A stretch of 64,000 nucleotides of DNA, taken from Myotis daubentonii. Its lineage: Eukaryota > Chordata > Mammalia > Chiroptera > Vespertilionidae. The position numbers were made by a program, and so were the translations under genes. Under the pieces are notes generated by a model. The model was not told where the DNA came from and did no database searches. It saw only the letters and a list, made by a program, of their open reading frames with translations. The stretch is from assembly GCF_963259705.1 (NCBI RefSeq), contig NC_081844.1, forward strand, positions 29,094,294 through 29,158,293, written 5' to 3'. This document shows, in pieces, positions 11,470 to 22,585 of this stretch (position 1 is the first letter of the stretch; every line of letters begins with the position of its first letter).

Positions 11470-11745
11470 CTTTAGAGGGTTGTTTGTTTCTGCTCATTCT
11501 TGGGGCTTCTGCCATATGAACAAACCCTAGGCTGGCCTAACGAAGAATAAAAGACAAAGTGGAAGAGAGATGGATGGCCCCAGATAGGTGGACAGCCCAG
11601 CCAAGATCAGCAAAACTGACCCCCAGCTGACCGCAGACCCACGAACAACTGATGACTGATTCAATATGGAAGGAGACAGAGGATCAAGGGAAACTCTCAG
11701 GTCTTAAATTAAACACCTTTTAGGAGAAAGTTCTGAAGTTTGGGT

Positions 11746-12450
11746 CTCCCTACAACAGAGTGTCTCTACCTTAGCACCACTGACATTTGGGACGGGATCA
11801 TTTTTGTAGGGAGGTAGGTGTGAACAAAACCAACCCCATTTTTGCGTCCAGATCTCATTTCATTTTAAGTTTCATGCTGTGATTAACCTCACTGTCCTTA
11901 GCAAGCAGATCAAAGCCTTCTAGTTGATGAATATCTATGTTCCTTAAACTGTAGCCACAAATATTTTTGTTAGTAATGGCCAGAATGCCATGACAACCAA
12001 GACAAATATCAAACTGGCCATCCGTCACAAGACCACAAGGAGGTATGGCCTCTAGCATTGCTGTACTGCATTCTTTGTCCCTTTCTCTTGTCAATCATTA
12101 GTGCCTGAGTTATACTATACAAAAGCACTGGAACAGGGGTCTGGAAGTGGGGAATAATCTGTGCGGACTGGCTGTTCTGATCTAATCTTCCCATAAGTAA
12201 GTAACCTGTAATAAATTCTGTCATACTCTGTGGAGTTGCCTGCTTTGTTCTTCAGCCTGAAGTTAATTTCTTGTTATGGTGGCCAGTGCACCACTGCCCA
12301 CCATCAGATGATTTTTGATTATGGGAAGCTGTCCTGTGCTTTGTAATGCGCCTTACCCTCTCGATGACAATAGCACACACAACCCCATCATCACCACCAG
12401 TTGTGGCCATAAAAAATGTCTTCAGACATGGCCAATGTCCCCTGGGAGAA
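11746..12450 (-). mobile_element. MER5-type element split by an insertion
   Basis: Bases 11770-11820 (CACCACTGACATTTGGGACG) and 12325-12450 (AAGCTGTCCTGTGCTTTGTA; GGCCAATGTCCCCTGGGAG) read as two parts of one MER5A copy in minus orientation. Roughly 480 bp of unrelated sequence separates them; that insert has an AATAAA and looks like a solo LTR, but its family is unknown to me. Confidence 0.55.
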
Positions 12451-12660
12451 AGAGCACTTGAGAGCCTCCCATACTCTCAAGTACTTCCTGACCCCACTGC
12501 TTAATTCATCGTAAGGTCTCAATAGGAGTTCAAATCCCAGCTCTTCCACTTTAATGGCTGTGTGACCTTGAGCAAGTGACTTCACCTCTCTGAACCCCCA
12601 TTTCCTCAGTCTTAAATGAGGATCAGCAACCCTATCTCATAGGATCATCAAATGAAGTGA
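12450..12660 (+). repeat. MIR SINE remnant
   Basis: The MIR core and tail are recognisable: GGCTGTGTGACCTTGAGCAA, then CTCTCTGAACCCCCATTTCC. It is an old mammalian-wide SINE, not functional by itself. Confidence 0.75.
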
Positions 12661-12704
12661 TGCTTCGTTAAGTAGGTACATGAAGAAGAGCCGGTCCTCC
12701 ATAC

Positions 12705-12824
12705 CTTCACAGAGAGAGTTGTTAAAGATGAATCCATCTTGGCAGTGGCAACTGTAGCTTCCCAACGAGTTGGCACACTCAGAATGCTCTGGGCAGACTC
12801 CACTGTCGAGGCATTCATCGATGT
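12705..12824 (-). CDS. ADGRE1: ADGRE1 exon 5, EGF-like module 3
   Basis: This 120-nt phase 1-1 exon encodes a compact cbEGF module (about residues 123-162) starting DIDECLDSGVCPEHSEC and ending NNSLCE. It matches human EGF3 (DINECLTSSVCPEHSDC). Six cysteines are present. The intron to EGF2 is only 120 bp. Confidence 0.95.
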
Positions 12825-12944
12825 CTGCGGAGCAGCAGAGGAGAGTGAGCAGGCAGAAGACTGGCTGTCCAAGGTTAAATACGCATGTGCCCAACTCAGT
12901 GGTAGCTAGCCGCCAAAGACCCATGCAGAGCCCAGGAGCATTAC

Positions 12945-13100
12945 CTGTACAGGAGAAATGGCCAGGCTTTTCCAGGCTCCAGTTATCCCCAGTGGGAGAA
13001 GAGAAACCAGGCAAGCAGCTGCACTTGTACCTCCCCGGCAGGTTTTTGCAGACTGAGTTAGGACCACATTTTGAGGGACTTGAAGAACATTCATCTACAT
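12945..13100 (-). CDS. ADGRE1: ADGRE1 exon 4, EGF-like module 2
   Basis: This 156-nt phase 1-1 exon encodes a cbEGF module (about residues 71-122) starting DVDECSSSPSKCGPNSVC. It includes the GFSSPTGDNW loop that matches human GFSSPTGNDW. Six cysteines are present. The acceptor is CTAG and the donor is ACAG/GTAATG. Confidence 0.95.
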
Positions 13101-13189
13101 CTAGACAGAGAAAGAGCCAGAGTTACAAATCTGCCTCATCCTGTATAAAAGATTATATTTTCAAAGATGGTTATAAAGTCTTCCATTCC

Positions 13190-13620
13190 TTATGCCCTTC
13201 ATTTGGTGCGAATTTGGTACTCCTTTCATCAAGCAGCAGGTCTATGTTCCCTCCCCGTGAATCTGAGCATGCTTTCGACTATGGAGGAAGTGACACTCAA
13301 GGTTATAAAAAAAAGCATGCCTTGTTCTCTTGAGATACTCATTCTTAGAACTTAGCCGCCGTACTGTGAGGAAGCCCAACGAGTCATGAAAAAGCAGCCC
13401 GCGTGGAGAAGAGCTAAGACCTCCAGCCCACAGGCCTGGTGGCGCAGCCAGCCAACAGCCAGCACCAGCTTGCCAGCCATGTGAGTGGGCCCTCTTCAAA
13501 GTGGGTCCTCTAACTCCCACATGAGCCAACTCAACTGACACTGTGTGGCACAGAGACAAGCTGTCCTCATCGAAGTCAACCCCAATTGTGGATCCATTCA
13601 TGAACAAAATAAATGATTGT
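13190..13620 (+). mobile_element. Old LTR-type interspersed repeat
   Basis: The 3' end has AATAAATGATTG followed by GTTTTAGGCACTAAGTTTGC, typical of the end of an old LTR/MaLR-like repeat. Similar text is at 8800-9250. The family name is not certain. Confidence 0.5.
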
Positions 13621-14235
13621 TATTGTTTTAGGCACTAAGTTTGCAGTTGTCTATTACCCAGTCGAGAACACCTTGCAAAACCACCTCTAGGAACTTACTC
13701 ATTGAAGCACCCATTGAATTGTGCAATTGTGGTACCATGGGGTGGCCCTGCTCTATCAAGCCACCCTAAACAAACACTTGCTATGTACCTTCATGCAAAT
13801 AAAACTTCGAGGCAAATCTCCTATAGCTTTCTCCTGGCAAATTGCACCTCTCCTAAAGAGAAATCTGGAACTCCACTGTCCGCCAAGATAAGATCACAAG
13901 GATATTCATCTCAGCTTTGCTTGAAGTTATAAAACTTGAGAAACAACCTAAGTGTCAATAACAGGATGATAAAATCTGGAGATGACATAAAGAATAACAT
14001 GTTCCTTCATTTGACAAATATCTATTGATGCATTGTACTGGGGGGTCACAGACATAGAGTGGACAAAATCCTGGCTGTAGTATCCATCACTTTCTAGATG
14101 AGGAATGTTCATTTCACCCCAAATTTAAAAACCAGGGCCCACCAGCACTACTGAGCTCACTGAATAATCCATGAACTATAGCGCAAAGAAAAATGGTTGG
14201 GGCTCCCTGGGAGCTATAATGATAGAAATGATTTA

Positions 14236-14458
14236 TCTTTTTCAGCCAACTACAGCCCATGGGTCAAATTCAGTCCACCACATCCATTTTGTGTAAACAA
14301 AGTTTTATTAGCACACAGTCACATCCATTCATTTATGTATCATCTACGGCTGCTTTTGCAATACAGCTGGAGCATTGAGTAGTCATGACAGAGATTGTAA
14401 GGCTTACAGCCTCCAAAATATCTGTCCCCAGACAGAAAAAGTTTACAGACCCCTGATC
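14236..14458 (+). mobile_element. Old hAT-type DNA transposon remnant
   Basis: The text AGCCAACTACAGCCCATGGG through AAAAGTTTACAGACCCCTG is a common mammalian DNA-transposon fossil. A reverse-orientation relative lies at about 35400-35560. Confidence 0.6.
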
Positions 14459-14769
14459 TTATTCAAAGGCACAGACAGATCTTTATTGCCAAGAGGAGAA
14501 TTGGGGTCTAAATATAAGAAATGCAGACAAAGAACTTAGCTCATTCTGGGAACTATTTGAGTTTATATTATTTATGTTAATAGTAGCTCTTGGAATTGTA
14601 TATGTGCCTAGCACACTGCAAACATTATTGCATTTATTCTTCCCAACTATCCTTGGAGGTAGATGCTCTTAAATACTAGTACCTATTTTACAGAGAGAAA
14701 CATTGAGGCTTGGAGAGATTAAATTCATTTCCCCAACACCTCACAACTAGAGTGTGGCAAATAAGTAAT

Positions 14770-15010
14770 GTGTGAAGAGACCACCATTAGAGTCAGAAAG
14801 ACCTGGGTTTGAATTTCAGTTCAACTGCATAGCGCTACACAAGTCATTTCAGCTCTTGGAGCCTCAGTTTCCTCATCTTTCCAATGGAGATGCATCCCAC
14901 TGCTACACTCGATTACATGGGGAAATGCACCTAAAGCCCTTTCACAGGGCCTGGCACTCAATAAGTGTTAGAAAATCTTATTATCTACATCGAGAGGCAG
15001 AAGAAGGGTC
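14770..15010 (+). repeat. MIR SINE remnant
   Basis: MIR text includes AGACCTGGGTTTGAATTTCA, GCCTCAGTTTCCTCATCTTT and GGGCCTGGCACTCAATAAG. Confidence 0.8.
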
Positions 15011-15117
15011 CCCAACATGAGATCAGTGGATATTGATAAATAGCATGTTCTTTATTTTTATTTATTATAATGCTAATCTCTAAATACTGAAAATGTTAAT
15101 GACCAGGAATCATTTTC

Positions 15118-15170
<53 letters not shown>

Positions 15171-15290
15171 GAAGAAGGAAGGAAGGAAGGAAGGAAGGAA
15201 GGAAGGAAGGAAGGAAGGAAGGAAAGAAGGAAGGAAGGAAGGAAGGAAGGAAGGAAGGAAGGAAGGAAGGAAGGAAGGAAGGAAGGGAAA
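15118..15290 (+). repeat. (GA)n and (GGAA)n microsatellites
   Basis: A GA run of about 46 bp is followed by about 110 bp of GGAA units. Both lie 100 bp inside the intron next to ADGRE1 EGF1 on the downstream side. Open frames here are only repeat translation. Confidence 0.98.
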
Positions 15291-15389
15291 GGAAGGTGGG
15301 AGGAAATAATGTTGGGGGGGGGGACAAAGTACCTACATCTGCCAGCTTCCACCTGACTTTCTAGAGGATTTGAGGAGGTGTGCACTCAC

Positions 15390-15536
15390 CTTTGCATTCC
15401 ACCCCTGGGCCTCTGAACTGTGCCAGTCCGTTGCTGGACAGGAAGCCTCGTTTACAAGTACAGTAGTAACTTCCCACAGTGTTGGTGCAGGTGGCATAAG
15501 CTGGACACGTGGTGGTGTCCCAACACTCATTCGTAT
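15390..15536 (-). CDS. ADGRE1: ADGRE1 exon 3, EGF-like module 1
   Basis: This 147-nt phase 1-1 exon encodes the first EGF module (about residues 22-70). After the split D codon it reads TNECWDTTTCPAYATC and it ends GPGVECK. It is closer to mouse (VNECQDTTTCPAYATC) than to human, which lacks the NEC start. Six cysteines are present. The donor is AAAG/GTGAGT. Confidence 0.95.
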
Positions 15537-15639
15537 CTAGGCAGCAGAAAAAGAAGATCCTGTGTTACGGCACCAGAGTGGAGCTGAGGGAAAACCAGCG
15601 GGAGAACAAGAAGGCAACTGTTTTTGGGTCCCCTGTGAA

Positions 15640-16320
15640 GATATTGAAGTCCTAAATCCTGGACCCTGAGAACATGAACTTACTTGGAAATTGGGTCTTT
15701 GTAGATGTCATTAAGATGTGAGTTAGCATTAAATATTAAAATGGAATACTATAGCAAAAAAGGGGGAAAGAAGATGTGAGTTAAGATGAGATCATACTGG
15801 AGTAGGATGGTCCCTTAATCTGACATGATTGGTGTCCTTTTTTTAAAAAAAAATACATATTTGTATTTCAGAGAGGAAGGGAGAGGGAGAGAGAGATAGA
15901 AACACCAATGATGAGAGAGAATCATTGATTGGCTGCCTCCTGCACGCCCACTACTGGGGATCGAGCCCACAACCCTGGGCATGTGCCCTTGACTGGAATC
16001 GAACCTGGGACCCTCTGGTCCGCAGGCCGACGCACTACCCACTGAGCCAAACCAGCTAGGGCGATTGGTGTCCTTTTAAGAAATGGAGGAGAGGTACAGA
16101 GACATAGGGAGAGGACCATGTGATGACGGAGGCAGAGATTAGAGTGATGGGTCTACAAGCCAAGGAATGCTGGCAACAGAAGAAGTTGGGAGAGGGGCAG
16201 AGAACAGATTCTCCCCCTGGAGCCTTCAGAGGAAGCACCTGGATTTTGGACTTCTGGCCTCCAGAGCTGTGAGAGAATAAATATCTGTCCTATTACGACA
16301 GCCCTGAGAAACTGACACAG
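15640..16320 (+). mobile_element. MLT1-like LTR containing a Ves SINE
   Basis: Typical MaLR LTR text is present (GGACTTCTGGCCTCCAGAGC; GAGAATAAATATCTG). A SINE at 15838-16062 interrupts it, flanked on both sides by GATTGGTGTCCTTTT. Confidence 0.7.
15838..16062 (-). mobile_element. Ves SINE with clear target duplication
   Basis: A reverse-orientation SINE: T-rich tail first, GAATCGAACCTGGGACCCTC (B-box region), and head GAGCCAAACCAGCTAGGGC. The flanks repeat GATTGGTGTCCTTTT, which marks L1-driven insertion. Confidence 0.93.
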
Positions 16321-16369
16321 TGACCAAGAGTGCTCATCAAGGACCCTGAAGATCTAGGACCCTTCTTTC

Positions 16370-16650
16370 TCAAAGTGTGGTCCATGGCCAGTGGCACCAG
16401 TAGGAAGCCTGGTGGAAGCAGAATCTCAGGTCCTGCCCAGATCTGCTGAATCATAACCTGCACTGTAACAAGATCCCCGAATGATCGGTGGACCCATGAA
16501 AGGGTGAGATGCACTGACCTGGACCCTTGCTACTCCAAGTATGGTCACAGATCAGCAGGCTCTGCCTCGCCTGGGATCCCCAGGAGAGCTTGGGATATCA
16601 GATGCTGATTCAGCAGGTCAGAGGAGGCCTGAGATACACTTTAGCCAATC
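16370..16650. mobile_element. MER20-like hAT remnants
   Basis: The text AAAGTGTGGTCCATGGCCAG and TGCACTGTAACAAGATCCCC resembles MER20-type elements. A second diverged unit starts near 16525. Confidence 0.5.
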
Positions 16651-16899
16651 CAGCCCTGGAACACCTGATTTCACCTCTGTACCTCAGTTTCCCTGTGTAG
16701 CCGTCACCCTCACATTTAGTGAGTCTCTCCTGTGTTGATTCTCCCTCTCCCTCCCAACTATCATTCTGCATCTACTCACTTCTCTCCATCCCCACGGTTA
16801 TGTTGGGTACAGATCTTCCTCTGGATTGTACAATTAGTCCTACATCCCTCATCGTGCCCTGCAATCATCTCTGTATGCAAATTTGATTATCCACCCCAA

Positions 16900-17220
16900 C
16901 CCTCCCTGTAATCCTGCCTGTTGCACCCAGAATTAAAATCTAAATTATTTAACATGACCCAAATAGCCCCCAGTGACTAGACCCAACCACATCTTTAAGC
17001 CTCATCTCATGTCAGTCTCCATTTCTAGCTTTCCCACCACAGGGCCTTTGCACATGCTGTTCCCTTTGCCTAACCAGTTCCTATTTATTCTTCAGGTCTT
17101 ACTTAAATGTCACTTCCTTCAAGAAGGCTTCCCTGACTCCCCACAGCTACGTGTGCTCCTTCTTTGTGACATTCATTACAATTGTAATTGCTCAGTTATT
17201 TGTGTGGTTAGCTCTTCGCC
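16900..17220 (+). repeat. L2 LINE 3' remnant
   Basis: L2 text is clear: CAGGGCCTTTGCACATGCTG and CCTTCAAGAAGGCTTCCCTG. Confidence 0.8.
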
Positions 17221-17279
17221 ACACTGAGATCCAGGAGGACAAAGCCACAGATAGAAGCAGACTCCAGGTGCTAAGGAAG

Positions 17280-17812
17280 ACGCTCACTTGATATTATCAT
17301 TTCTGTGGTCAGCAGAATAATGGCTTCCCTGAAGATGACCACGTCCCATCCGTGGACCAGGTGAATATGTTATGCTACGCAAAATGGGGGAATTAAGGTT
17401 GCATATAGAATTAAGATTGCTGATCACATGACCTTGATATGGAGGTCATCCTGGATTATCAAGGAGGAGCCAATGTAATCACAGTGTCTTTATAAGTGAA
17501 GGATGAAAGCAGGAGAGGCAGAGTCAAAGTGATGCAATGAGAGACAGCCTCGGCCAGCCATTGCTGGCTGTGAAGATGGAGGAGGGGGACACGAGCCCAG
17601 GGATACAGTTGATCTCTAGCAGCTGGAAAAGGCAAGAAAACAGATTCTCCCCCAGGACCTCCAGAAAGGAACTCAGCCCTGCCGACACCTTCATTTCAGC
17701 CCAATGAGACCCATGTTGGACTTCTGACCTCCAGAACTGTAAGATAATGTTCTTGTTGCGTTAAGCCACCAAGTGTGTGGTCGCTTGTTACAGCAGCAAC
17801 AGGAAACTGATC
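17280..17812 (+). mobile_element. MLT1/MaLR-type solo LTR
   Basis: The LTR text includes ATGACCTTGATATGG, CAGCCCTGCCGACACCTTC, TTGGACTTCTGACCTCCAG and the terminal GTTACAGCAGC. No internal coding region is attached. Confidence 0.75.
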
Positions 17813-18325
17813 CAATTCCCACGGCATGGATGTGGAAAACAGGCTCAGAGAGGTTAAGTGACTTGCCCAACGACACACAGCTGGTAAGTGGCAGCGCCAG
17901 GCCTGTCAACCCCCCAAAGTGCATGATTTCCACCACTGCTACGCAAGAAGAAGTAAGTCTGGCTGGAAATGGAAGACATTTTCATGCCCTTTCTAAGACA
18001 ATTCTATAGAAAAACCTATAGAATTGGTTGTTTCAGGTCTGTTGCCCTGATGGACTGTGAGCTCCCAGAAGGCAGCAGTTTGTGTCTCGTTTACTGCCGT
18101 GTCCTAAATGCATAGAACAGTGCCTGGTACACAGTTGTTGCTCAGTCATAAAGACCTTACTGAGAAGGTCACATCAGAGCAAAGACCTGAGGGAGGTGAG
18201 TGGGTGGGCTAGGGAGCTATTTAAGGCAGAGGAAAAGGCAAGGATAAAGGACGATTTCATGGAATTCTAAGGAGGCTGGTGTGGTTGGAGCAGAGCAGAT
18301 GAGGGATGGCCAGATCATGTAGGAT
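17813..18325. repeat. MIR/L2-like remnants
   Basis: Bases 17825-17905 read GAGAGGTTAAGTGACTTGCC, and 18040-18150 read GAACAGTGCCTGGTACACAG; both are old SINE/LINE remnants. The rest is unassigned intron. Confidence 0.55.
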
Positions 18326-18329
18326 CTGC

Positions 18330-18525
18330 AGCTTGGGAGCCACATGCGGCTCTTTGGCTCCTTGGGTGTGGCTCTTCCTAAGCCTTAGGAGTACCCTAAT
18401 TAAGTTAATAACAATGTAGCTACCTATATAGTTTAAGTTTAAAAAATTTGGTTCTCAAAAGAAATTTCAATCGTTGTACTGTTGATATTTGGCTCTGTTG
18501 ACTCATGAGTTTGCCGACCGCTGTG
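18330..18525 (-). mobile_element. Non-autonomous hAT element
   Basis: The right end, read on the minus strand, begins CAGCGGTCGGCAAACTCATG, a hAT-like terminus. The interior contains GCCACATGCGGCTCTTTGGC. The left end is less clear. Confidence 0.65.
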
Positions 18526-18539
18526 CTAGACCATGGTAA

Positions 18540-20046
18540 AGCTTCAGCTTTCTATCAGAGAGAGATGGGAGCCCCGGGAGAGTTTAGAGCAGGGGAGGGG
18601 AGCAACATGACAGGTTGTACATGACCTTCTGGCCACTGGTGGGAAAGGTGAACTGGCGAGGGCCAGAGGCAGTATGACAAGGCAGGCGGCGTCTGCGCTT
18701 GTCCAGGTGAGCGGTGGGAGCAGCGGGAAGCAAGAGATTCTGGATTTATTCTGAAGTTAACGCCAATAGGATCTGCCAGTGGGCTGGGTAGGGGGCATGA
18801 AAGAAAGAGAGGGGTCAACAATATTGCTGACATCAACTGGTAGGTAGGATGGGATATCACAGGAAAGCTCTTTATGAAAAGTGCCATGAAAACGTCATAG
18901 ATGAATTATCATGATTCGGATCTTGAGAACCGGGGTTCTTTGCCTTCTGCAAATGTTTTGTTATTTCCCTTTCCTGCACTCAGATTGTATCTTTCTTCTC
19001 ATTTCCAGCTTCCTCTTTCATCTGCAGAGCCAACCTTTCTCTCTGCAGACTTCCGGCACATCGCCACTTGCGGTCTCCCCGCTCAGATCCCCAAAGCTTT
19101 CTTCTCTAGCGCTATCTGCCCAGCTCAAGTCTGCTGCCAACCAGAACAGCAGCCCAGTCCCCTGAGCCTGAGCACCTGCCAACCTCTCCAGCTCATCTCC
19201 CGCCCTGTCCCATCAGCTGTGCTCACCTTTGCTGGGTTCCCCAAGTCCTTTCCTGACTCAGGACCTGTGCACCTCACCCGGCAGATCTAGGGACTTGCCA
19301 ACTGCTGTAACCAAGTGAGCCAACTCCTTGTAGTGTATCTTTACATATATGAATGCATATATCAAGATATATAGATGTCCATCCTGTTGGTTCTGTTTCT
19401 CTGGAGAGCCCTGACTAATACAAATACCTACTGTATTCCAGGATTCTCCTAGGCATGGTAGACTCAACAGCGGAACAAGACACACAAAATTATCAACCAT
19501 CACCGAGAGGAGCGGGTGAGTCATACAATGTCACAAATAGGGTAGTCACTGCGAAGATGACACATGGGCTGAAACACAAAGATAATGCTGGAGGGATCCA
19601 GGTGTTTAGACAGGGCAAGAGCATCCCAGATAAAAGGCCCAGTATATGCAAAGGTCCTGAGGCAGGACTGGGCCTGGTGTGTTGGAGGGACAGCAATGAG
19701 GCCCATGTGGCTGGAGTAGAGGGAGGGAGGGAGGAGGTGAGGGCAGGGAAGGGATGGGGCAGGTCATGCAGGGTCTGGTGGGCCTTGGGGAGAACTTTGG
19801 CTCTACCTTGAGGGAGGTGGGAGCCCTACAGGGCTCTGGGCAGAGGAAGGACAAGACCAACTCAGATGCTCACAGGTGCTATCTGGCCGCTGCTGGGAGG
19901 GCAGGAAGCCGGGAAAACAGGCCAAAGGCCACTTCAACAGCCCATCTGAGACACACACGATGCTCAATCATGAGCAAAACAACTTAACTGGTGGTCACTT
20001 CATTAACCTAAGCAAAAAAAGTGGCTTAGAGAGGCAGAGAGCTTTT
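18540..20046. other. ADGRE1 intron 2 without genes
   Basis: Bases 18560-18790 and 19560-19860 look like two oppositely oriented copies of an old dispersed repeat (GGTCATGCAGGGTCTGGTGG). Bases 18930-19260 are CT-rich with L2-like text. No exon is supported. Confidence 0.4.
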
Positions 20047-20275
20047 ATTTATTTATTTATTTTTAAATATATTTTATTGATTTTTACAGAGAGGAAGGGA
20101 GAGGGATAGAGAGTTAGAAACATCGATGAGAGAGAAACATTGACCAGCTGCCTCCTGCCCATCCCCTACTGGGTATGTGCCCGCAACCAAGGTACATGCC
20201 CTTGACCAGAATCGAACCTGGGACCTTTCAGTCCCCAGGCCGACACTCTATCCACGGAGCCAAACTGGCTAGGGC
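20047..20275 (-). mobile_element. Ves SINE
   Basis: ATTTA-rich tail, AGAGGAAGGGAGAGGGATAG body, AATCGAACCTGGGACC B-box region and GAGCCAAACTGGCTAGGGC head, in reverse orientation. Confidence 0.93.
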
Positions 20276-21229
20276 AAGCAGAGAGCTTTTAAAGTATAAC
20301 CAGAACTTTCCTTTCATAGGTCCCTTCCACGCATTTTCTACAGTCTCCACAATAACACTGCCAGGTGAGGTGAACAAGTCTTTTTCCAGGGCCCTCAGGG
20401 TGTTAGCACCCAAAGTCCAGTGTCCCGGGTCCTCACACTCCAAGTCTGGGACCAGTTGGGATTGTCGGTCAACCTACTTTTGGTGCCTGCTACTACTGCA
20501 GGGCACAAATGTGGGAAGGGAGGCCCAGGAGCATAGGTTCAACCTGCCCCAGATCACACCACGGGTCAGAATGCAAGACAAGGGCCAAGTGGAGTGAACT
20601 GATGCAGGGAAGGAGTCCGGGAGACCTGATCATTACCCCGGCTATGCCCCCTCATTGGCTACCAGCTTTGGATTATCTGCAGCCAAGACAATAAGAACCA
20701 GGTAATTCATGTTTCTCTGAGGAGGAAATGGAACAGGAGAAAGAGGAGGAGAAGAAAAGGAGAAGAGGAGGAGGTGAGGAAGGGCTAATTTAATTGAGCA
20801 CTTACTATATCCCATTTTCAGCATTGCCTCTGTCTTACTTTCTTTTATCTTCATCAAAACTCTGTGGGATTGAGTGAGCGTGGTTTCCCTTTGTGGGAAG
20901 AGACGGGGGGGGAGAGGGTACGGGGGGACGGGGGCGGGGGACGGCTCACAGGGGTGGCCGCAAGCAGGCGGGCATTTTCCATGGCGGGACTTGGAGTCTT
21001 GCACTGCATTTGCATCGGGCAGCAGTCATGCCTCCGCATTTGAAGGTGAACAGACATAGTGGAGTTTGGAAAAAGCACACAGACCAGGCCTCTAACCACT
21101 CCATGGGAGCCTGCGTGGCAGCAGCCTGGAGCCCAGAGCCTTTCCTGAAGCTGGTATCTTACAGTGAGACTTGTGGCCAGCCAAAACGACCATGCTCATG
21201 GCCCCGTTATTCTTGGTTACCGGCCAAGA
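20276..21229. other. ADGRE1 intron 2, no gene seen
   Basis: A purine-rich patch lies at 20720-20780 and a G-rich patch at 20900-20945. Bases from about 21080 may belong to the 5' UTR of the PPHLN1 retrocopy, but this cannot be settled from the sequence alone. Confidence 0.4.
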
Positions 21230-22121
21230 TGGGCTCACAGAAGAGATGCAATGTGGTCTGAGGGACGACATGACTACGAACGGCACCTCCTCGAAATCAC
21301 CCCAGTGACTGCTACCAGGGAGCAGTTAATATCGTGACAAAGAAACCACACGGCTAGGCGGGCCATTGAAGGAAGCTACAGTAGATAAGCCAGTCATGCT
21401 GGCTACCGAGACTGGAAGGAGGGCCACAGTTCTTCTCATGACGGAAGAAGTGGTCCGCCTCACAGAGGAGATGCGTCTCACTACCAGTGGGCAAGAGATG
21501 ATCATTCTGGACGCCGCCAGCCTGAATACGGGGACATGAGAGATGGCTTTAGAAGAAAAAGTTCCCACGCTTCCCTGGTGTCAGAGACTGGTCTCCTCAT
21601 AAAAGAGAAACTCCGTGTTTAAGAGAATCGCCCACTGACAGGAAGGACCCTGCACACAGCAGACCGGCCCCAGTGTCCGTAGTAGAAGCTTCTCTCCAGA
21701 AAGAAGCAAAACTTACTCTTTCTATCAGTCTCAACCCGGAAAACCCGTGCGTGCTGCAGCTCACGGCACACGGAAGCATGAAGGAAAGCCAAGAGAGACC
21801 TGCTCGGTCTGTGAAAACATCAAAAGGCACTTCCCCCTCAAGTTCTGCAGCAGCTCCTTCATCGAAGATGTGAGACAAACCCGGTCACCTAACTCGAAAG
21901 GAGCCTGCTGAGACTGCAGGCAAGGGGGCTACTGAGAAGTGAGAGAGGCTGATGAAAGGAACGTACTTGGAGTTCCTAAGGTTGAGGCAGGATCCACAGC
22001 ATCACTGTTCACCGACCAGTCAGAAGAACCTGAGTCAAATGCAGCAGAAGGCATAGGATTATTTGAAGACAGTCAGCTAAACGGCCGCTCCAAAGCAATA
22101 GCATCAAAACCCAAAGAGATT

Positions 22122-22341
22122 GCCCCAGCTGGTTTGGCTCAGTGGATAGAGCGTCAGCCTATGGATTGAAGGGTCCTAGGTTCGATTCCAATCAAGGGCA
22201 CATGCCCGGGTTGCAGCTCGATCCCCAGTAGGGGGTGTGCAGGAGGCAGCCAATCAACAATTCTCTCTCATCATTGATGTTTCTCTCTCTTCCTTTCCCT
22301 TCCTCTCTGAAATCAATAAAAGTATTTTTTTTAAAAAAGAG
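22122..22341 (+). mobile_element. Ves SINE inside the PPHLN1 pseudogene
   Basis: Head CCCCAGCTGGTTTGGCTCAG, B-box GGTTCGATTCCAATCAAGG, tail TCAATAAAAG. It splits the pseudogene between the codons for KEI and EQVYRQ. AAAGAGATT occurs on both sides as a target duplication. Confidence 0.94.
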
Positions 22342-22550
22342 AAAGAGATTGAACAGGTTTACCGACAAGGCTGTGAAACTTTCGGGATGGTTGGGAAAAC
22401 GCCGATTGGAAAAGATCCTTCATTAGAAAAGTCCATACAGTTTGCATTGAGACAGAATTTACATGAAATAGGTGAGCGGTGTGTGGAAGAACTCAAGCAT
22501 TTCATTGCAGAATATGACACCACTAGTCAAGACTTTGAGGAGCCTTTTTA

Positions 22551-22585
22551 GAAGTCCAATGCGCTATCCATTGCGCAACGGAGCC
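22551..22585 (-). pseudogene. Retroposed 5' half of tRNA-Arg(TCT)
   Basis: On the minus strand these 35 bases start GGCTCCGTTGCGCAATGG and run to the anticodon, matching nucleotides 1-35 of tRNA-Arg(TCT) with about one change. No 3' half and no separate poly-A are present. The 16-mer TTGAGGAGCCTTTTTA stands directly on both sides (22535-22550 and 22586-22601), an exact target duplication at a TTTTT/AA-type site. This is the hallmark of L1-mediated retroposition of a cleaved or truncated tRNA. The A box is kept but there is no B box, so transcription is not expected. Confidence 0.88.

Noticed and set aside
12770..13333. A 187-codon plus-strand frame
   Set aside because: It is antisense to two ADGRE1 EGF exons and the intron between them and continues into a repeat. 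No recognisable domain is present.
15073..15385. Overlapping 60-90-codon frames with RERERE or LSLSLS patterns
   Set aside because: These are frames through the (GA)n and (GGAA)n repeats.
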